Shown here one piece after another: positions 1-9,387 of a stretch of DNA of 64,000 nt. How positions within the stretch are numbered: the first letter of the stretch is position 1; every line of letters starts with the position of its first letter. Location: NCBI RefSeq assembly GCF_009827295.1, contig NZ_WTYD01000001.1, positions 1,550,001-1,614,000 of the forward strand, read 5' to 3'. A program made the position numbers and the translations under genes. The notes beneath the pieces were generated by a model. It was not told the DNA's origin and ran no database searches. It saw only the letters and a program-made list of their open reading frames with translations. Source of the stretch: Qipengyuania pelagi. GTDB lineage: Bacteria > Pseudomonadota > Alphaproteobacteria > Sphingomonadales > Sphingomonadaceae.

Positions 1-1737
1 CTTTGCAGGGCTGACTATCCCGTGATCGGGATTCTTCCAGCGGACGAGCGCTTCGAAGCTGACCAGATTCTCGCTGCGGGCGTTCACGACAGGCTGGAAA
101 TTGAGGAACAATTCGTTGTTCGCCAACGCCGAGCGCAGCGACAATTCCAGCTTGCGACGCTCTTCCGCGGTCGCGTGAAGCGACGGTTCGTATTCGTGGA
201 ACTGGCCGCCGCCTTCATCCTTCACCCGATAGAGCGAAAGGTCGGCATTGCGCATCAGCTCTTCCACCGTGCGCCCGTCGCGCGGCCCGAAGGCCGCCCC
301 GATGCTGGCGCCGACATAGAGGACGTGGTGATCGATCTGATACGGTTCGGACAGGTGCTGGATGATCGACTGCGCGACTTTCGTCACATAGCTGCGATCG
401 CCCGCGTCGCGGATCACGACGGCGAATTCGTCACCCCCGAGGCGGCCGCACATCTCGTTCTCGGTCATCAGGGAATTCAGGCGCTTGGCGACTTCGGACA
501 GCATCCGGTCACCGACCAGATGGCCGAGCGAATCGTTGACCGCCTTGAACCGGTCGAGATCGATCATCAGAAAGGCGCAACGGGTACGCCACTTCTCCGC
601 ATACCGCAGCGCCGCGCCCAAGGTCTCGGTGAGCATCAGGCGGTTGGGGAGCGAGGTCAGCGTGTCGTAGCGCGCGAGATAGGCGATTTTCGCGGAGGAT
701 TCCTGCTGCTCGGTGACATCCGAGCCCACGCCGCGGAAACCTGCATAGCTCCCGTCCGGCGCGGTGATCGCAGTGCCTGACAATTCCCACCAGCGGCGCT
801 TGCCGCCGATCGAGACCTCGACGACGAGGTCGGAGAAGCTTTCGCGGCGCTTGAGCTTGTCGGCGAAGACGTGGAGGCTGGGCGGGAATTTCCCCGTTTC
901 CCAGGCATCGCCGGCGATCAGCTGGATGAAGGAGGCCCCCTCGATCTCGTCGAGTTCGCGCGAGAGGGCGAAGGCGAGGCGCGGAGTCACCGAACGCAGG
1001 CGGCGTCCGGTATCGAGTTCGAACAGCCAGTCGGCATCGGTATCCTCGTATTCGCGCAGGAGGAAGGACACGACCTGGCTCTTTTCGTCCATACCGGTCT
1101 GGGCGACGCGCGCGGTCATGGATATTCGGGCGGTTTCGACCGCCGCGCCAGCGCCGCACAGCGCGGTTACGAAGGCGAGCGCCGCCGGGACCACGGCACC
1201 GGAGATAATAAAGGCGATCGAGGATACGAGACCGATGGCGCCGCAAAAGGCGATCGCACCGAGCGGCGCGCTGAAGCGGCTTGCCGACGATGTCACCACC
1301 AGCAGGGCGGTGACGCCCCACACGATCATCGCGCCCGTCAGATTGCCCGTCAGCGCCGCATAGGCGACCAAAGAGCCCCAAACCGCGCCCTTCGCCAGCT
1401 GGTTGGCGGCGTGGCCCCAATATTCCCTTCTGGTGAACAGGCGCCTGCTTGCATCGGCCAGCTTGCGGTCGATCACCGCTCCATGCGCGATCGTCGCGAT
1501 CAGCAGTGCCGTCCATCCCCCCAGGACGGTCCACGAGACACTCGAATGGAGCTGGCTGAAGACGAGCACCAGTCCGAAGACATGAAGCAACACCCGTGCG
1601 AACACCCGCTCCGAAAGAAGCGCATATTGCGAGCCCTGCACATTCGACCAGTCACCATCGCCGGGCTGCGAGAGTCCGATCACCGCCGACAGGTTGAGCT
1701 TGTCGGGAAGCGTGTCTTGATTGGTCGTATCGCTCAC
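1..1737 (-). CDS. Membrane-anchored PAS-GGDEF-EAL cyclic-di-GMP protein (3' truncated by window edge)
   Basis: The visible 579 residues begin at a GTG; an in-frame TAA lies nine codons upstream and no ATG lies between. Residues about 45-200 contain four to six hydrophobic helices, so the N-terminus is a membrane sensor module. A PAS-like segment (about 235-350) follows, then a GGDEF domain with an intact GGDEF motif near residue 434, then the start of an EAL domain (SFEALVRW near 560). The rest of the EAL domain lies beyond base 1. GGDEF domains make c-di-GMP and EAL domains degrade it; which activity dominates cannot be judged without the missing half. It lies 102 bp downstream of glmS on the same strand. 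Confidence 0.88.
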   Translation of the reverse strand, partial: MSDTTNQDTLPDKLNLSAVIGLSQPGDGDWSNVQGSQYALLSERVFARVLLHVFGLVLVFSQLHSSVSWTVLGGWTALLIATIAHGAVIDRKLADASRRLFTRREYWGHAANQLAKGAVWGSLVAYAALTGNLTGAMIVWGVTALLVVTSSASRFSAPLGAIAFCGAIGLVSSIAFIISGAVVPAALAFVTALCGAGAAVETARISMTARVAQTGMDEKSQVVSFLLREYEDTDADWLFELDTGRRLRSVTPRLAFALSRELDEIEGASFIQLIAGDAWETGKFPPSLHVFADKLKRRESFSDLVVEVSIGGKRRWWELSGTAITAPDGSYAGFRGVGSDVTEQQESSAKIAYLARYDTLTSLPNRLMLTETLGAALRYAEKWRTRCAFLMIDLDRFKAVNDSLGHLVGDRMLSEVAKRLNSLMTENEMCGRLGGDEFAVVIRDAGDRSYVTKVAQSIIQHLSEPYQIDHHVLYVGASIGAAFGPRDGRTVEELMRNADLSLYRVKDEGGGQFHEYEPSLHATAEERRKLELSLRSALANNELFLNFQPVVNARSENLVSFEALVRWKNPDHGIVSPAK

Positions 1738-1839
1738 CGGAGCGCTGTAGCCCGCGAAAGGTTATTTCGAGGTAAAGGCTGCGCTTCGCATCCGGGTCCG
1801 TAACAGCATGACATCGAACGGCAGAGCACTGGCCACGGC

Positions 1840-3663
1840 CTATTCGACGGTCACGGATTTCGCCAGATTGCGCGGCTGGTCCACATCGGTCCCTTTGACG
1901 CAGGCGACGTGATAGGCGAGCAGCTGGACGGGCACGGCATAGACCAACGGTGCGATGAGCGGGTGGACGCGCGGCATCTCGATCGTCGCCAGACACCCCT
2001 CGCCCGCATCCTCCAGCCCCTTTGCGTCCGAGATCAGCACGACCTGACCGCCGCGCGCGCGGACCTCCTCCATATTGGAGATCGTCTTTTCGAACAGCGG
2101 GCCGGACGGCGCGATGACAATGACGGGCACCTTTTCGTCGATCAGGGCGATGGGCCCGTGCTTCATCTCGCCCGAGGCATAGCCTTCGGCGTGGATGTAG
2201 CTGATTTCCTTCAGTTTCAGCGCCCCTTCGAGCGCGAGCGGATAATCCGGGCCGCGCCCCAGATACAGGACGTCCCGCGCGGGGGCGATAAGATGCGCCA
2301 TCGCCGCGATATCCTCGTCGTGGTCGAGCGCGGCGTTGAGGCAGGCGGGCGCTTCGAGGAGATGCGCGACCACCTCTTCCTCTTCGGCGCGGTTCATCCG
2401 CCCCTTCTTGACTGCCATGTGGGCAGCAAGGGCCGCAAGAACCGCGAGCTGGCAGGTGAAGGCCTTGGTAGAGGCGACGCCGATTTCCGGCCCGGCATGG
2501 GTCGGGAGCAGCAGGTCGGCTTCGCGCGCCATCGAACTTGTCGGCACGTTGACGACCACCGCGATGGTCTGCCCGTTCGCCTTGCAGTGCCGCAGGGCCG
2601 CCAGCGTATCGGCGGTCTCGCCGCTCTGGCTGATGAACAGGGCCAGCCCGCCCTCTTCCAGCACCGGCTCGCGATAGCGGAATTCGGACGCGACATCGAT
2701 ATCGACCGGAACGCGCGCGAAATGTTCGAACCAGTATTTGGCGACCAGCCCGGCGTAGAACGACGTGCCGCAGGCGACGATCGTCACGCGGCGAATGGTC
2801 GACAGGTCGAAATCGAACTGGGGCAGCGCAACCGAATTGTCGGCGCGATGGATGTAGGAGGAGAGCGTCTGCGCCACCACGGTCGGCTGCTCGAAGATCT
2901 CCTTCTGCATGAAGTGGCGGTAATTGCCCTTCTCCGTCGCCGCTGCGGATGCGCCGGAAGTGGTTATTGCGCGCTCGACCGGATTGTTCTCGTGATCGTA
3001 GACCTGCGCGCCTTCGCGGCGGATCACGACCCAGTCGCCTTCCTCGAGATAGGAAATCTGCTGCGTCAGCGGGGCCAGCGCCAGCGCATCGGAGCCGAGA
3101 AAGGTCTCGTCCTCGCCATAGCCGACCACCAGAGGCGAGCCGAGACGCGCGCCGATCAGCATGTCGGGATGGGCGCGAAAGGCGATCGCCAGCGCGAAGG
3201 CACCGCGCAGGCGCGGAAGGACGGTCTTGACCGCATCCTGCGGGCTCGCCCCGTTCTCGACCTCGCGCGAGAGAAGATGGGCGACCACTTCGGTGTCGGT
3301 GTCGCTCTCCAGCGTGCGGCCCTCGCCGCGCAATTCGGCGCGCAATTCCTTGTAGTTCTCGATGATGCCGTTGTGCACTACCGCGAGGTGCTCGGTCGCG
3401 TGCGGGTGGGCATTCTTCTCGTTCGGGGCGCCGTGAGTCGCCCAGCGGGTATGCGCGATCCCGATTGCGCCCGGCGCGGGGCGGCGGTTCAGCTCCTCGA
3501 CCAGATTGGCGAGCTTGCCCTCCGCACGGCGGCGTACCAGATCGCCGTCATGGATGGTGCACACGCCCGCGCTGTCATAGCCGCGATATTCCATCCGCCT
3601 GAGGCCGTCGACGAGCCGATCGGCGACCGGGCTGCCGCTGACGATACCGATGATTCCGCACAT
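1840..3663 (-). CDS. glmS: Glutamine--fructose-6-phosphate aminotransferase (isomerizing)
   Basis: The 607-residue product makes glucosamine-6-phosphate from fructose-6-phosphate and glutamine, the entry step to UDP-GlcNAc, peptidoglycan and lipid A. The protein starts MCGIIG, placing the nucleophilic Cys at position 2 after Met removal, as in all Ntn-type GATase domains. The glutaminase domain covers about residues 2-220, and two SIS sugar-isomerase domains follow (about 290-420 and 460-590). The C-terminus DQPRNLAKSVTVE is the family signature. Length matches the family (about 607-610). No glmS ribozyme-like leader was recognised. A DMT-family transporter gene lies 83 bp upstream on the same strand and may be co-transcribed. 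Confidence 0.97.
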   Translation of the reverse strand: MCGIIGIVSGSPVADRLVDGLRRMEYRGYDSAGVCTIHDGDLVRRRAEGKLANLVEELNRRPAPGAIGIAHTRWATHGAPNEKNAHPHATEHLAVVHNGIIENYKELRAELRGEGRTLESDTDTEVVAHLLSREVENGASPQDAVKTVLPRLRGAFALAIAFRAHPDMLIGARLGSPLVVGYGEDETFLGSDALALAPLTQQISYLEEGDWVVIRREGAQVYDHENNPVERAITTSGASAAATEKGNYRHFMQKEIFEQPTVVAQTLSSYIHRADNSVALPQFDFDLSTIRRVTIVACGTSFYAGLVAKYWFEHFARVPVDIDVASEFRYREPVLEEGGLALFISQSGETADTLAALRHCKANGQTIAVVVNVPTSSMAREADLLLPTHAGPEIGVASTKAFTCQLAVLAALAAHMAVKKGRMNRAEEEEVVAHLLEAPACLNAALDHDEDIAAMAHLIAPARDVLYLGRGPDYPLALEGALKLKEISYIHAEGYASGEMKHGPIALIDEKVPVIVIAPSGPLFEKTISNMEEVRARGGQVVLISDAKGLEDAGEGCLATIEMPRVHPLIAPLVYAVPVQLLAYHVACVKGTDVDQPRNLAKSVTVE

Positions 3664-3746
3664 GGTAGAAAAGGTCCTGGATTCACACTGTTCGAGATAT
3701 CCGCCGCTCTAGCGCGAAATCCCGAACTATCAACGTTACGGATCGC

Positions 3747-4667
3747 TCAACTCGGTCCGGTAGGGCCGGACGGCTGCTTGGCAGGCGAACGTGCAGGCGT
3801 GCGCGACCATAGCAGCAGACCCGCTCCGATGATGATCCCGGCGCCCGCGAAAGTCGCCAGATCGGGCACGTCACCGAACAGGAGATAGCCGAGCGTCGTC
3901 GCCACCAGCATCTGGACGTAGGTGACGGGCGCGATCGTGGCAGCGCCTGCGCGCATCGTGCCGAGATAGGCGAGCCAGTGCGCGGTGCTGGCGGTCAGCG
4001 CCACAAGCGCGCAGCGCGCGACGACGCTCCAGTCCGGCACCCCGACAGCGAGGCTCGGCTCGCCGCTGAGATGTCCCAACGTCGCGGCGAGGATCAGGAA
4101 CGGCGTCGCCCACATGGCGATGAAGGCCTGCATCGAAAGCGAGCTTCCCTGCCCCGCGCTCGCCCGGTTCATGATGACCATCAGCGCGAAGAACAGGGCT
4201 GAGGCGAGCGGGAGCAGCGCGACAAGACCCAGAGCAGCGAGATTGGGGCGCAGGATCAGCGCCACCCCGCATAGCGCGATCGCGGAGACCAGCCAGACCA
4301 GCGGCCGCACCTTCTCGCCCAGAAGCGGCCCACTCAAGATCGCGACGAAGACGGGCGAGACGAAAGCCAGCGCCATCGCGGTCGCCAGCGGCATGGCGAA
4401 GATCGCCGAAAAGAAGCACAGGGTGGCCCCTGCAAGGCACGCCCCGCGCCCGACCTGGAGCCAGTGATTGCGCGGGCGAAACCCGCCACGCCCTTCCTTG
4501 AGGTAAAGCAGCGTCGCCAGGCCCAGCGCCCCGATGGTGAAGCGCAGGGCCGCCACGGCGAGGGGCGACCATTCGCCCGCCATCGTCTTGACGATCGCAT
4601 CGCCGACCGAGAGCGAGGCGAACCCCGACGCGGCGAGCAGCAATCCGCTCCTGTCGTCCTGCTGCAT
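3747..4667 (-). CDS. EamA/DMT-family transporter
   Basis: The 306-residue protein has about ten hydrophobic helices in two five-helix halves, the EamA duplicated architecture of the drug/metabolite transporter superfamily. It acts in the inner membrane, probably as a small-metabolite exporter; the substrate cannot be read from sequence. The C-terminus is a short proline- and lysine-containing tail. It lies upstream of glmS on the same strand and is divergent from cpaF across an AT-richer intergenic region (4668-4852) that should hold promoters for both directions. Confidence 0.85.
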   Translation of the reverse strand: MQQDDRSGLLLAASGFASLSVGDAIVKTMAGEWSPLAVAALRFTIGALGLATLLYLKEGRGGFRPRNHWLQVGRGACLAGATLCFFSAIFAMPLATAMALAFVSPVFVAILSGPLLGEKVRPLVWLVSAIALCGVALILRPNLAALGLVALLPLASALFFALMVIMNRASAGQGSSLSMQAFIAMWATPFLILAATLGHLSGEPSLAVGVPDWSVVARCALVALTASTAHWLAYLGTMRAGAATIAPVTYVQMLVATTLGYLLFGDVPDLATFAGAGIIIGAGLLLWSRTPARSPAKQPSGPTGPS

Positions 4668-4852
4668 GGCGCTCGCGCTGTCCCTTAGGAATCCGAAAGC
4701 CCGCCCCTTAACGGGCGCGCCGCGCTTTGGCGACAGGGCGCCTTAGGGAAAAAATAAGCTTTCCAACCTATTCACCATTCTTCGGAAGAGACTGTCGGGC
4801 CTCGCGCCCTACTTTTACCAAGCGAAACAATCGCGCCTGGGGGTTATCGGGA

Positions 4853-6385
4853 ATGAGTGCATTCGGACGAAAGAATGGACCGGGCGGCATGTCCTCCGGC
4901 GCGCGTCCGCAATTCGGAGTCGCCAAGCCGATGCGCGGCGGCGGCCCGCCGTCTCCCACCCGGCCTGAACCCGTAACCGATGGCGGGGACCAGTTCCCAC
5001 CGATCCCCCACGATGCGCTCGACCCGCAGATGGGGAGCGGCCCGCCGCAGAAATCCGAAGCGATGGCCCGCCTCGAGGATCGCATGAACGCGGTCCACGA
5101 CACCAATTCACAGATCGGCGGCTTCGAGGCGAGCGTCCACAAGATCAAGGAACAGGTGCTCCCCCGCCTGCTCGAACGCGTCGACCCGGAAGCCGCGGCC
5201 ACGCTCACCAAGGATGAATTGTCGGAAGAATTCCGACCGATCATCCTCGAAGTGCTCGCCGAGTTGAAGGTCACCCTCAACCGGCGCGAGCAGTTCGCGC
5301 TCGAAAAGGTGCTGGTCGACGAATTGCTGGGCTTCGGCCCGCTGGAGGAATTGCTGGCCGACCCGGACGTGTCCGACATCATGGTCAACGGGCCGCAGCA
5401 GACCTATATCGAAAAGAAGGGCAAGCTCGTGCTCGCCCCGATCCAGTTCCGCGACGAGCAGCATCTGTTTCAGATCGCGCAGCGGATCGTGAACCAGGTC
5501 GGTCGCCGCGTCGACCAGACCACCCCGCTCGCCGACGCCCGCCTCAAGGATGGGTCCCGCGTCAACGTGATCGTCCCGCCGCTCTCGCTGCGCGGCACCG
5601 CGATCTCGATCCGTAAATTCTCCGAAAAGCCGATCACCATCGACATGCTCCAGGGCTTCGGCTCGATGAGCGAGAAGATGGCCACCGCACTCAAGATCGC
5701 GGGCGCGTGCCGGATGAACGTCGTCATTTCGGGTGGTACGGGTTCGGGCAAGACGACCATGCTCAACGCCCTGTCGAAGATGATCGATCCGGGCGAGCGC
5801 GTGCTGACGATCGAAGACGCGGCGGAACTTCGCTTGCAGCAGCCGCACTGGCTGCCGCTCGAAACCCGCCCGCCCAACCTCGAAGGTCAGGGCGCGATCA
5901 CCATCGGCGACCTCGTCAAGAACGCCCTGCGTATGCGCCCCGACCGCATCATCCTCGGCGAAATTCGCGGCGCGGAGTGTTTCGACCTCCTCGCCGCGAT
6001 GAACACCGGCCATGACGGCTCGATGTGTACGCTCCACGCCAACAGCCCACGCGAATGCCTTGGCCGTATGGAGAACATGATCCTGATGGGCGACATCAAG
6101 ATCCCAAAGGAAGCCATCAGCCGCCAGATCGCGGAAAGCGTCGACCTGATCGTTCAGGTCAAGCGCCTGCGCGACGGTTCCCGGCGGACGACCAACATCA
6201 CCGAGGTGATCGGGATGGAAGGCGACGTCATCGTCACCCAGGAATTGTTCAAGTTCGAATATCTCGACGAAGGCGATGACGGCAAGATCATGGGCGAATA
6301 CCGCTCCAGCGGTTTGAGGCCCTATACGCTGGAAAAGGCGCGCCAGTTCGGGTTCGACCAGGCCTATCTCGAAGCCTGCCTGTAA
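4853..6385 (+). CDS. cpaF: CpaF/TadA-type secretion ATPase
   Basis: The 510-residue protein is a hexameric ATPase of the type II/IV secretion superfamily that powers Flp/Tad pilus assembly at the inner membrane. ATG 4853 was chosen because it follows a G-rich stretch and begins MSAFGRKN, ahead of a long Pro/Gly-rich unstructured leader (about residues 1-60). A Walker A GGTGSGKTT lies near residue 293, an Asp-box/Walker B region RIILGEIRG near 365, and the following TGHDGSMCTLHAN segment is typical of CpaF. No cpaB/C/E, tadB/C or pilin gene lies next to it, so it is detached from any tad cluster here. Its partners may be elsewhere in the genome. Confidence 0.93.
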   Translation: MSAFGRKNGPGGMSSGARPQFGVAKPMRGGGPPSPTRPEPVTDGGDQFPPIPHDALDPQMGSGPPQKSEAMARLEDRMNAVHDTNSQIGGFEASVHKIKEQVLPRLLERVDPEAAATLTKDELSEEFRPIILEVLAELKVTLNRREQFALEKVLVDELLGFGPLEELLADPDVSDIMVNGPQQTYIEKKGKLVLAPIQFRDEQHLFQIAQRIVNQVGRRVDQTTPLADARLKDGSRVNVIVPPLSLRGTAISIRKFSEKPITIDMLQGFGSMSEKMATALKIAGACRMNVVISGGTGSGKTTMLNALSKMIDPGERVLTIEDAAELRLQQPHWLPLETRPPNLEGQGAITIGDLVKNALRMRPDRIILGEIRGAECFDLLAAMNTGHDGSMCTLHANSPRECLGRMENMILMGDIKIPKEAISRQIAESVDLIVQVKRLRDGSRRTTNITEVIGMEGDVIVTQELFKFEYLDEGDDGKIMGEYRSSGLRPYTLEKARQFGFDQAYLEACL

Positions 6386-6392
6386 ATGCACC

Positions 6393-6623
6393 CTATCCGG
6401 CGATAACCACCGGCAGTGCCAGCGCCAGCATCCCGCCGCCGAGCACGGCCAGCGTCACGAACAGCCCGGTCCACGGCACCCAGCCGACCCGGTCGATATC
6501 CCGGCGCCGCGACCGGCGGCGATCCATCCGCATCGCGGCCATCGCCAGCAGGATCAGCGCCCCGCCGCTCAGGGCCAGCAATTCCGCGTCATTGGCGAAA
6601 AGCAGGAAATCGGGTTCGCTCAT
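6393..6623 (-). CDS. Small two-helix membrane protein
   Basis: A 76-residue protein of no recognised family. It starts MSEPDFLLF, has one hydrophobic helix (LSGGALILLAMAAM), an Arg-rich loop (DRRRSRRRD) and a second helix (GLFVTLAVLGGGMLALALPVV). This predicts an inner-membrane hairpin with a positive cytoplasmic loop. The gene is convergent with cpaF, and the two stop codons are only 7 bp apart. ATG 6623 is preferred because the upstream extension is Arg-rich and compositionally unlike a protein. Confidence 0.6.
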   Translation of the reverse strand: MSEPDFLLFANDAELLALSGGALILLAMAAMRMDRRRSRRRDIDRVGWVPWTGLFVTLAVLGGGMLALALPVVIAG

Positions 6624-6760
6624 CACGCGGCCATATGGTTCAGCCACCCGAAACGGCAAGGCCGCTATCGGCGGCAAAAGGCGGGCATGGCCTCGCCGGT
6701 AAGCGAATCCACGAACCGCACGGTTCGGAACCCGAAACACCGAAGGTGAGTTATCTCGAA

Positions 6761-6886
6761 ATGCGCAAGATCATTATCGCCGTCGGCCTCGCGGCCATGA
6801 CTCTCTCGACCGCAGCCTGCAATACGGTACGCGGCATCGGTCAGGACCTTGAATCGGTCGCCAACGACGTCGACGACGCGACCTGA
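6761..6886 (+). CDS. Entericidin-like small lipoprotein
   Basis: A 41-residue peptide that begins MRKIIIAVGLAAM and has a lipobox STAAC, giving a lipidated Cys at residue 20. A 21-residue mature part follows (NTVRGIGQDLESVANDV and an acidic end). The NTVRGxGxDhxxxG-type sequence after the Cys is characteristic of the entericidin A/B family (small envelope lipoproteins, sometimes toxin/antidote pairs). A purine-rich GAAGGTGAG site precedes the ATG. Only one copy is present here, with no partner gene adjacent. Confidence 0.8.
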   Translation: MRKIIIAVGLAAMTLSTAACNTVRGIGQDLESVANDVDDAT

Positions 6887-6915
6887 CACGGCACGCAGCG
6901 CGGTCGCTTGGCGCT

Positions 6916-7368
6916 TTACTGCCAGCGCCCGGCCTGACGCGCGCGCCGCTCCCTGATCGCAAGCCATAGGAGCAGGCCCACGGGCCCCGCCATGAAAGTC
7001 GCGAGCAGGATCGGGGCCTGCAACAGGCGCGAAAAGCCCTTCGCATCGGCGTCGCGCGCGATCCACAGCCCCACGAAGAGATCGAAGGCAAGGTAATGGA
7101 CCCAGCCCACCACGGCACCGCCCTGGCTGGCGAAGATCGCCTGCACGCCGGAGATCGTGGTGAAGTTCGCGCCGCCGCCGCCCCCCACCGGATCGACCGA
7201 ACCGCTCAGGATCAAGCCAAAAAGCACCGCATAGGCGAGGCATAGCAGCCCGATTCCGGCGAACAGCACGCCCGACAGCAGAGCGGGCCAGCGCGGTGCG
7301 AGGATCAGACCCGCCCACCAGATCATCGCCCAGACATTCGCGATCCCGAACAGCGTCTCCCAGGCCAT
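6916..7368 (-). CDS. ABA4-like (DUF4281) membrane protein
   Basis: The 150-residue protein has four to five hydrophobic helices. It resembles the DUF4281/ABA4-like family, named for a plant protein needed for neoxanthin synthesis; the bacterial function is unknown. Visible family-like features are the N-terminal FGIANVWAMIWWAGL helix and the WVHYLAFDLFVGLWIARDA segment, whose aromatic and charged residues are the most conserved part of the family. The gene lies 9 bp downstream of the NAD(P)-binding protein gene on the same strand, so the two are probably co-transcribed with the dGTPase-like gene above them. Confidence 0.75.
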   Translation of the reverse strand: MAWETLFGIANVWAMIWWAGLILAPRWPALLSGVLFAGIGLLCLAYAVLFGLILSGSVDPVGGGGGANFTTISGVQAIFASQGGAVVGWVHYLAFDLFVGLWIARDADAKGFSRLLQAPILLATFMAGPVGLLLWLAIRERRARQAGRWQ

Positions 7369-7377
7369 CCTCCGCTC

Positions 7378-8079
7378 CTATTCCGTTTCGGCCACAGGCA
7401 GCGGCAGGCTACGCGCAGCGCGTTCGATTCCCGAATTCGAATGGACGAAACGCCCGCGCGCCGGTTTCAGCGCCAGCGACACGCAGGCGCGCGCGACCGT
7501 CTCCGCCTCGATAGCGCGGTATTGCGCATATTTGCCGTGCAGCAACAGGTTGAAAAGCGGGCTCGCCGCGATCGCGAGCCGTTCCGCCGTGCGCCGATCG
7601 CCACCCCGCTCGCCCCGCAACAGGCCGGGCCGCAGGATGTCGAGGCGGTGGAAGCCAACCCGGCCCAGCTCCTTTTCGACCTCGCCCTTGACCCGCAGAT
7701 AGAACTGCTTGGCATGAGGATCCGCGCCGACCGAGCTGACAACCACCATCCGCTCGCAGCCATGCTCCTTGGCATTGCGCGCCGTGTCCAGCACCAGATC
7801 ATAATCGACCGCGCGAAACGCCGCCTCGTCCTCGCCAGCCTGTTTCCAGGTCGTGCCCAGCGCGCAGATCAGGGCGCGCGGGCGCAGCGCTTCGAAAATT
7901 TGCGCCCAGTTATCGGGCTCGGCCACGAACATTTCCATGGTCGCACCTTGGGGCAGCGGCATCTCACGCCGCGCGATCGCGGCGAGGCGCAGGTCGCGCC
8001 GCCCGACGCAGCCTTCGATCACATGCCGTCCGACGAGGCCCGTCGCCCCGACCAGTGTGACCCGCATCGGATCAGACAT
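7378..8079 (-). CDS. Atypical SDR / NAD(P)-binding protein
   Basis: The 233-residue protein has an N-terminal Rossmann motif GATGLVGRHV and the overall layout of the TIP30/HTATIP2-like atypical short-chain dehydrogenases. A central VVVSSVGADP segment is followed by YLRVKGEVE, which supplies the Y-x3-K-like pair. Substrate unknown. The start overlaps the end of the upstream dGTPase-like gene by 8 bp, and a second ATG four codons later is also possible. The close packing suggests translational coupling. Confidence 0.75.
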   Translation of the reverse strand: MSDPMRVTLVGATGLVGRHVIEGCVGRRDLRLAAIARREMPLPQGATMEMFVAEPDNWAQIFEALRPRALICALGTTWKQAGEDEAAFRAVDYDLVLDTARNAKEHGCERMVVVSSVGADPHAKQFYLRVKGEVEKELGRVGFHRLDILRPGLLRGERGGDRRTAERLAIAASPLFNLLLHGKYAQYRAIEAETVARACVSLALKPARGRFVHSNSGIERAARSLPLPVAETE

Positions 8080-9244
8080 TGCTCAGCCCCTCGGGCACAC
8101 GCCCATGGATACGCGCATATTGGTCGATGGCGAAGCGATCGGTCATGCCCGCGATGAAGTCCGCGATATGGCGGCTGCGCTCGGGTTCGCTTTCGGGCAG
8201 GCCGGCGCGCCAGCCCTCGGGCAGGGTGCGCTCGTCCTCGCTATATGCGACGAACAGCGCCGCGATCACCTCGCGCGCACGTTCGGCGGTCTGCTTCTGC
8301 TCGGGATGATAATACAGCCGTTCGTACATGAACGCCTTGAGGCGCCGCTCCTGCGCCGCCATCGCGGGCGAAAATCCGGCGAGCGGTCCGTTCGCGGCGC
8401 GCACCTCGTTTACGCTGGCGACATCGCGCAAGCGATCGGCGCTGTGGGCGAGCACATCGTTGACCATCATCCCGATCTGCCCGCGAACCAGCTCGCGCAA
8501 TTTGCGCTCGTGTTCGGCATGGGGAAACCGCCTCTCGACGCCCGCCCATTGGTCGGCCACGAAATCGAGCGTGAGGAGATCGTCGAGCTGGAGGAATCCT
8601 GCGCGCAGGCCATCGTCGATATCGTGATTGTCGTAGGCGATATCGTCCGCGACATTGGCGATCTGCGCCTCGGCGGAAGGCCAGGTCGCAAGGTCGAGCG
8701 GGAATGCCGCGTCGATCTCGCTCAGCGCCCAGTTCGGCGAAGCGACGGGGCCGTTATGCTTGGCGAGGCCCTCCAGCGTCTCGAAGGTGAGATTCAACCC
8801 GTCATGCGCGGGATAGGGACATTCGAGCCGCGCCAGCGTGCGCAGCGAATGGGCGTTGTGATCATATCCGCCCGCCTCGACCATCGCGGCGCTCAGCGCC
8901 TTTTCGCCCGCATGGCCGAAAGGCGGGTGGCCGATATCGTGCGCAAGACAGAGCGCCTCGGTCAGATCCTCGTCGAGCCGCAGGGCGCGCGCCAGCACGC
9001 GCCCGATCTGCGCGACTTCCAGGCTGTGGGTGAGGCGGGTGCGGTAATGGTCGCCATCGGGCGCGACGAAGACCTGCGTTTTCGAACGCAAGCGGCGGAA
9101 GGCGATCGAATGGACGATCCGGTCCCGGTCACGCTGGAATTCGCTGCGCGGACCCCGGATTTCGCCGCGCGTGACAGCGCTGGCAACGGGGAATTCCCGC
9201 CCGCGCGAATGCGCCGGGTCCGAGGCAAAGGCTGCGCGATCCAT
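8072..9244 (-). CDS. dgt: dGTPase-like HD-domain triphosphohydrolase
   Basis: The 390-residue protein belongs to the deoxyguanosinetriphosphate triphosphohydrolase-like family, cytosolic enzymes that cleave dNTPs to deoxynucleosides and PPPi. The HD metal ligands are visible: H73 in RLTHSLEVAQ, H102-D103 in LAHDIGHPPFGHAG, and a downstream Asp in DDIAYDNHDIDDG. Length fits the shorter type-2 group. The C-terminal half carries the usual YERLYYHPE segment. It heads a three-gene minus-strand group with the Rossmann protein and the ABA4-like protein. Confidence 0.92.
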   Translation of the reverse strand: MDRAAFASDPAHSRGREFPVASAVTRGEIRGPRSEFQRDRDRIVHSIAFRRLRSKTQVFVAPDGDHYRTRLTHSLEVAQIGRVLARALRLDEDLTEALCLAHDIGHPPFGHAGEKALSAAMVEAGGYDHNAHSLRTLARLECPYPAHDGLNLTFETLEGLAKHNGPVASPNWALSEIDAAFPLDLATWPSAEAQIANVADDIAYDNHDIDDGLRAGFLQLDDLLTLDFVADQWAGVERRFPHAEHERKLRELVRGQIGMMVNDVLAHSADRLRDVASVNEVRAANGPLAGFSPAMAAQERRLKAFMYERLYYHPEQKQTAERAREVIAALFVAYSEDERTLPEGWRAGLPESEPERSRHIADFIAGMTDRFAIDQYARIHGRVPEGLSNV

Positions 9245-9340
9245 CGAGCGGAGCGGTTAGGTCACGCGCGCACGAGCGGCAACGTGAACAGATTGGCAAC
9301 CTGGTGGGAAACTCCGCCAGAAGCGCCCCGCAAACGAAAA

Positions 9341-9370
9341 GGGCCGCGCGTCCCGAAAGACGCGCGGCCC
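9341..9370 (-). terminator. Rho-independent terminator of the subtilase gene
   Basis: A perfect 12-bp stem (gggccgcgcgtc / gacgcgcggccc) with a 6-base loop lies 17 bp past the stop of the S8 peptidase gene. On the minus strand it is followed by a T-rich run (TTTTCGTTT). Confidence 0.85.
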
Positions 9371-9387
9371 CCTTCAGGATCAGAGGA

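Noticed and set aside
1909-3888. 659-residue open frame on the plus strand antisense to glmS
   Set aside because: It mirrors the codon-position GC pattern of glmS, has His/Arg/Asp-rich sequence and no domain; glmS is certain.
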